DNA of 32,842 nucleotides from an uncultured Pelagibacteraceae bacterium (GTDB lineage Bacteria > Pseudomonadota > Alphaproteobacteria > Pelagibacterales > Pelagibacteraceae): the NCBI GenBank assembly GCA_902600855.1, contig CACKKY010000007.1:1-32842 (forward strand). Direction: 5' to 3'. The notes below the pieces were generated by a model that saw only the letters and a program-made list of their open reading frames with translations, made no database searches and was not told where the DNA came from. Positions 31,884 through 32,842 of the stretch are shown in pieces (positions within the stretch are counted from its first letter, which is position 1; each line of letters begins with the position of its first letter). A program made the position numbers and the translations under genes.

Positions 31884-31911
31884 GATATAGTTGATTCAAT
31901 TGATTATTCAA
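31884..31911 (-). promoter_or_regulatory. Candidate trxA promoter
   Basis: In the 66-base gap between exonuclease I and trxA, the minus strand reads TTGAAT (31906-31911), a 16-base spacer and TATATC (31884-31889), 6 bases before the trxA ATG. The match is moderate and the leader would be nearly absent. The gap also holds two copies of ATTGAAT 12 bases apart on the minus strand, of unknown meaning. Confidence 0.25.
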
Positions 31912-31943
31912 TGGGCAAAAGTATGTTTTTTTAATTTATTAAA

Positions 31944-32842
31944 TTATGCGTCAGAATACTTTTGCTCTAAATTCATCACATATTCATTAATTCCATCTAA
32001 AAATTTGAGCTTTTCATCAACATTTTTGAATGAAAACATCTTGTCTTCATTTTCTCTAATCTCGTCACACTCTGAATAAAAAGCAGAAACTGTCCACCAT
32101 TTTTCCTTGTTGGTGCTTAATATTCTTGAGGCAATACGACGTTTAATTTTTTTATGAATTTCTCTAGGTAAAACTTCAGGTGCCTCATTAAATATAAGGC
32201 CATGGCCAAATGTAACCAATCTTTCATCTTCAAATTTATCTAGTAGGGCAAATTTATCTTTCCAGTCTCCTGTATGAAATTTGGGAAATAAAGCCTGATC
32301 TTTAGCTGACGTAAACCCTCCTGCATAAATTGATTCTTCTGGTTCTAAATCAACTTGTGATGATGTTTCCATTTTTTCCTCAGCTGCTTCTCTTAAGATA
32401 TTTGAGATATCTTTTGAAAATTTTTCATTTTTTTTCATAAGTTCAGCTCTTTTATTCAGTAAATTTTCACCAATCTTTTTATATGGATCTACATTTAAAC
32501 CATAACTTTTATCTAGAATAATAGGAGATTTATTAGCTTTGATAGATTTATAAAAACGAGGAGATTTTTTCATTTCTTTTTTAAGATCCTCATAACTAAG
32601 TTTTTGAAGCTCTTCAATATTTGCAGATAGATTAACTGCCAATCCCCACTTATAAACTTCATGAAAACATGATTTTGGATTTAAAGGTGAAACTAAAAAT
32701 AAATAATTTTTACCAAAAAAGTTTTCATTAATAGTAAACATTTTTTCTTGTTGAATAATATTCTCAACAACAACTTTACTTTTTGTTTTTAAATATTCTT
32801 GCCATAAATCAGGTTGTTTATCTTTTAATAATCCTAAAATAT
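31944..32842 (-). CDS. sbcB: Exodeoxyribonuclease I (SbcB), C-terminal part
   Basis: Exonuclease I degrades single-stranded DNA 3' to 5' in recombination and mismatch repair. The frame is open to the right window edge. Residues upstream of the internal Met at 32741 (GLLKDKQPDLWQEYLK and VVVENIIQQEK) continue the same protein, so that Met is not the start. The visible part (about 299 residues) covers the SH3-like and C-terminal helical domains of the E. coli enzyme, with NYLFLVSPLN, GLAVNLS, SPIILDKSYGLNV, a helical stretch and ESIYAGGFTSAKDQALF. The N-terminal DEDD nuclease domain lies outside the window, so catalytic residues cannot be checked. Identification rests on the alignment remembered for SbcB C-terminal regions. 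Confidence 0.85.
   Translation of the reverse strand, partial: ILGLLKDKQPDLWQEYLKTKSKVVVENIIQQEKMFTINENFFGKNYLFLVSPLNPKSCFHEVYKWGLAVNLSANIEELQKLSYEDLKKEMKKSPRFYKSIKANKSPIILDKSYGLNVDPYKKIGENLLNKRAELMKKNEKFSKDISNILREAAEEKMETSSQVDLEPEESIYAGGFTSAKDQALFPKFHTGDWKDKFALLDKFEDERLVTFGHGLIFNEAPEVLPREIHKKIKRRIASRILSTNKEKWWTVSAFYSECDEIRENEDKMFSFKNVDEKLKFLDGINEYVMNLEQKYSDA

Noticed and set aside
1..32842. Mobile elements, CRISPR arrays, phage or defence islands
   Set aside because: No transposase, integrase, regularly spaced repeat or toxin-antitoxin-like pair was found; every sizeable frame belongs to a recognised core gene or the DUF1178 family.

Overview
The window reads as a compact, very A+T-rich alphaproteobacterial chromosome segment. 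It most resembles the SAR11 / Pelagibacterales group of streamlined marine bacteria. The signs are Lys/Asn/Ile-rich proteins, gene ends that overlap or touch, no gene-free stretch longer than about 170 bases, and typical alphaproteobacterial content and order: a GcrA regulator, a membrane-anchored CycM-type cytochrome c, a complex I NDUFA9-like protein, and trpF-trpB-trpA-accD-folC next to trxA. This is judged by eye from sequence and gene order; no database search was possible. I see no mobile element, CRISPR array, tRNA or phage gene.

Layout. 1-2782: ispG (cut by the left edge) and lysC on the minus strand, then ubiG on plus. 2779-4550: a DUF1178 zinc-ribbon protein and a frameshifted argJ on minus. 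4614-8263: secA on plus meets accA (with an unusual C-terminal membrane tail) on minus. 8317-10506: malate synthase G. 10498-13155: recR, ybaB, dnaX and the SRP RNA gene, read in the order SRP RNA-dnaX-ybaB-recR on minus. 13202-14766: kdsB then pheA. 14880-15419: cycM. 15411-17508: argD then argF. 17677-18168: gcrA. 18188-19153: NDUFA9-like. 19171-31563: an unbroken 12.4-kb plus-strand series of 14 genes, rnd-kdsD-lptC-lptB-aroA-cmk-rpsA-ihfB-pyrF-trpF-trpB-trpA-accD-folC, with no gap above 12 bases. 31560-32842: trxA and the C-terminal part of exonuclease I (cut by the right edge) on minus.

The genes are mostly core metabolism. Arginine (argJ, argD, argF), aromatic amino acids (aroA, pheA, trpFBA), aspartate-family amino acids (lysC), pyrimidines (pyrF, cmk), Kdo/LPS supply and export (kdsB, kdsD, lptC, lptB), fatty acids (accA, accD), folate (folC), isoprenoids/quinones (ispG, ubiG) and the glyoxylate route (glcB) sit beside replication, repair, translation and secretion genes.

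The points most worth a second look are these. (1) A tryptophan synthase pair has rewritten conserved motifs, including an E-to-D change at the TrpB catalytic glutamate and paired loss of both partners of the alpha-beta salt bridge. (2) An A9 tract in dnaX sits at the clamp-loader/tau boundary with immediate stops in both other frames. (3) Three single-base frameshifts (argJ, lptB, pyrF) all fit one extra A in a poly-A tract. (4) AccA carries a C-terminal membrane anchor. (5) A cytidylate kinase lacks the P-loop lysine. (6) The SRP RNA has a UAAC tetraloop and lies 8 bases from dnaX. (7) lptA is absent from between lptC and lptB, and glcB lacks the glycine riboswitch reported for SAR11.
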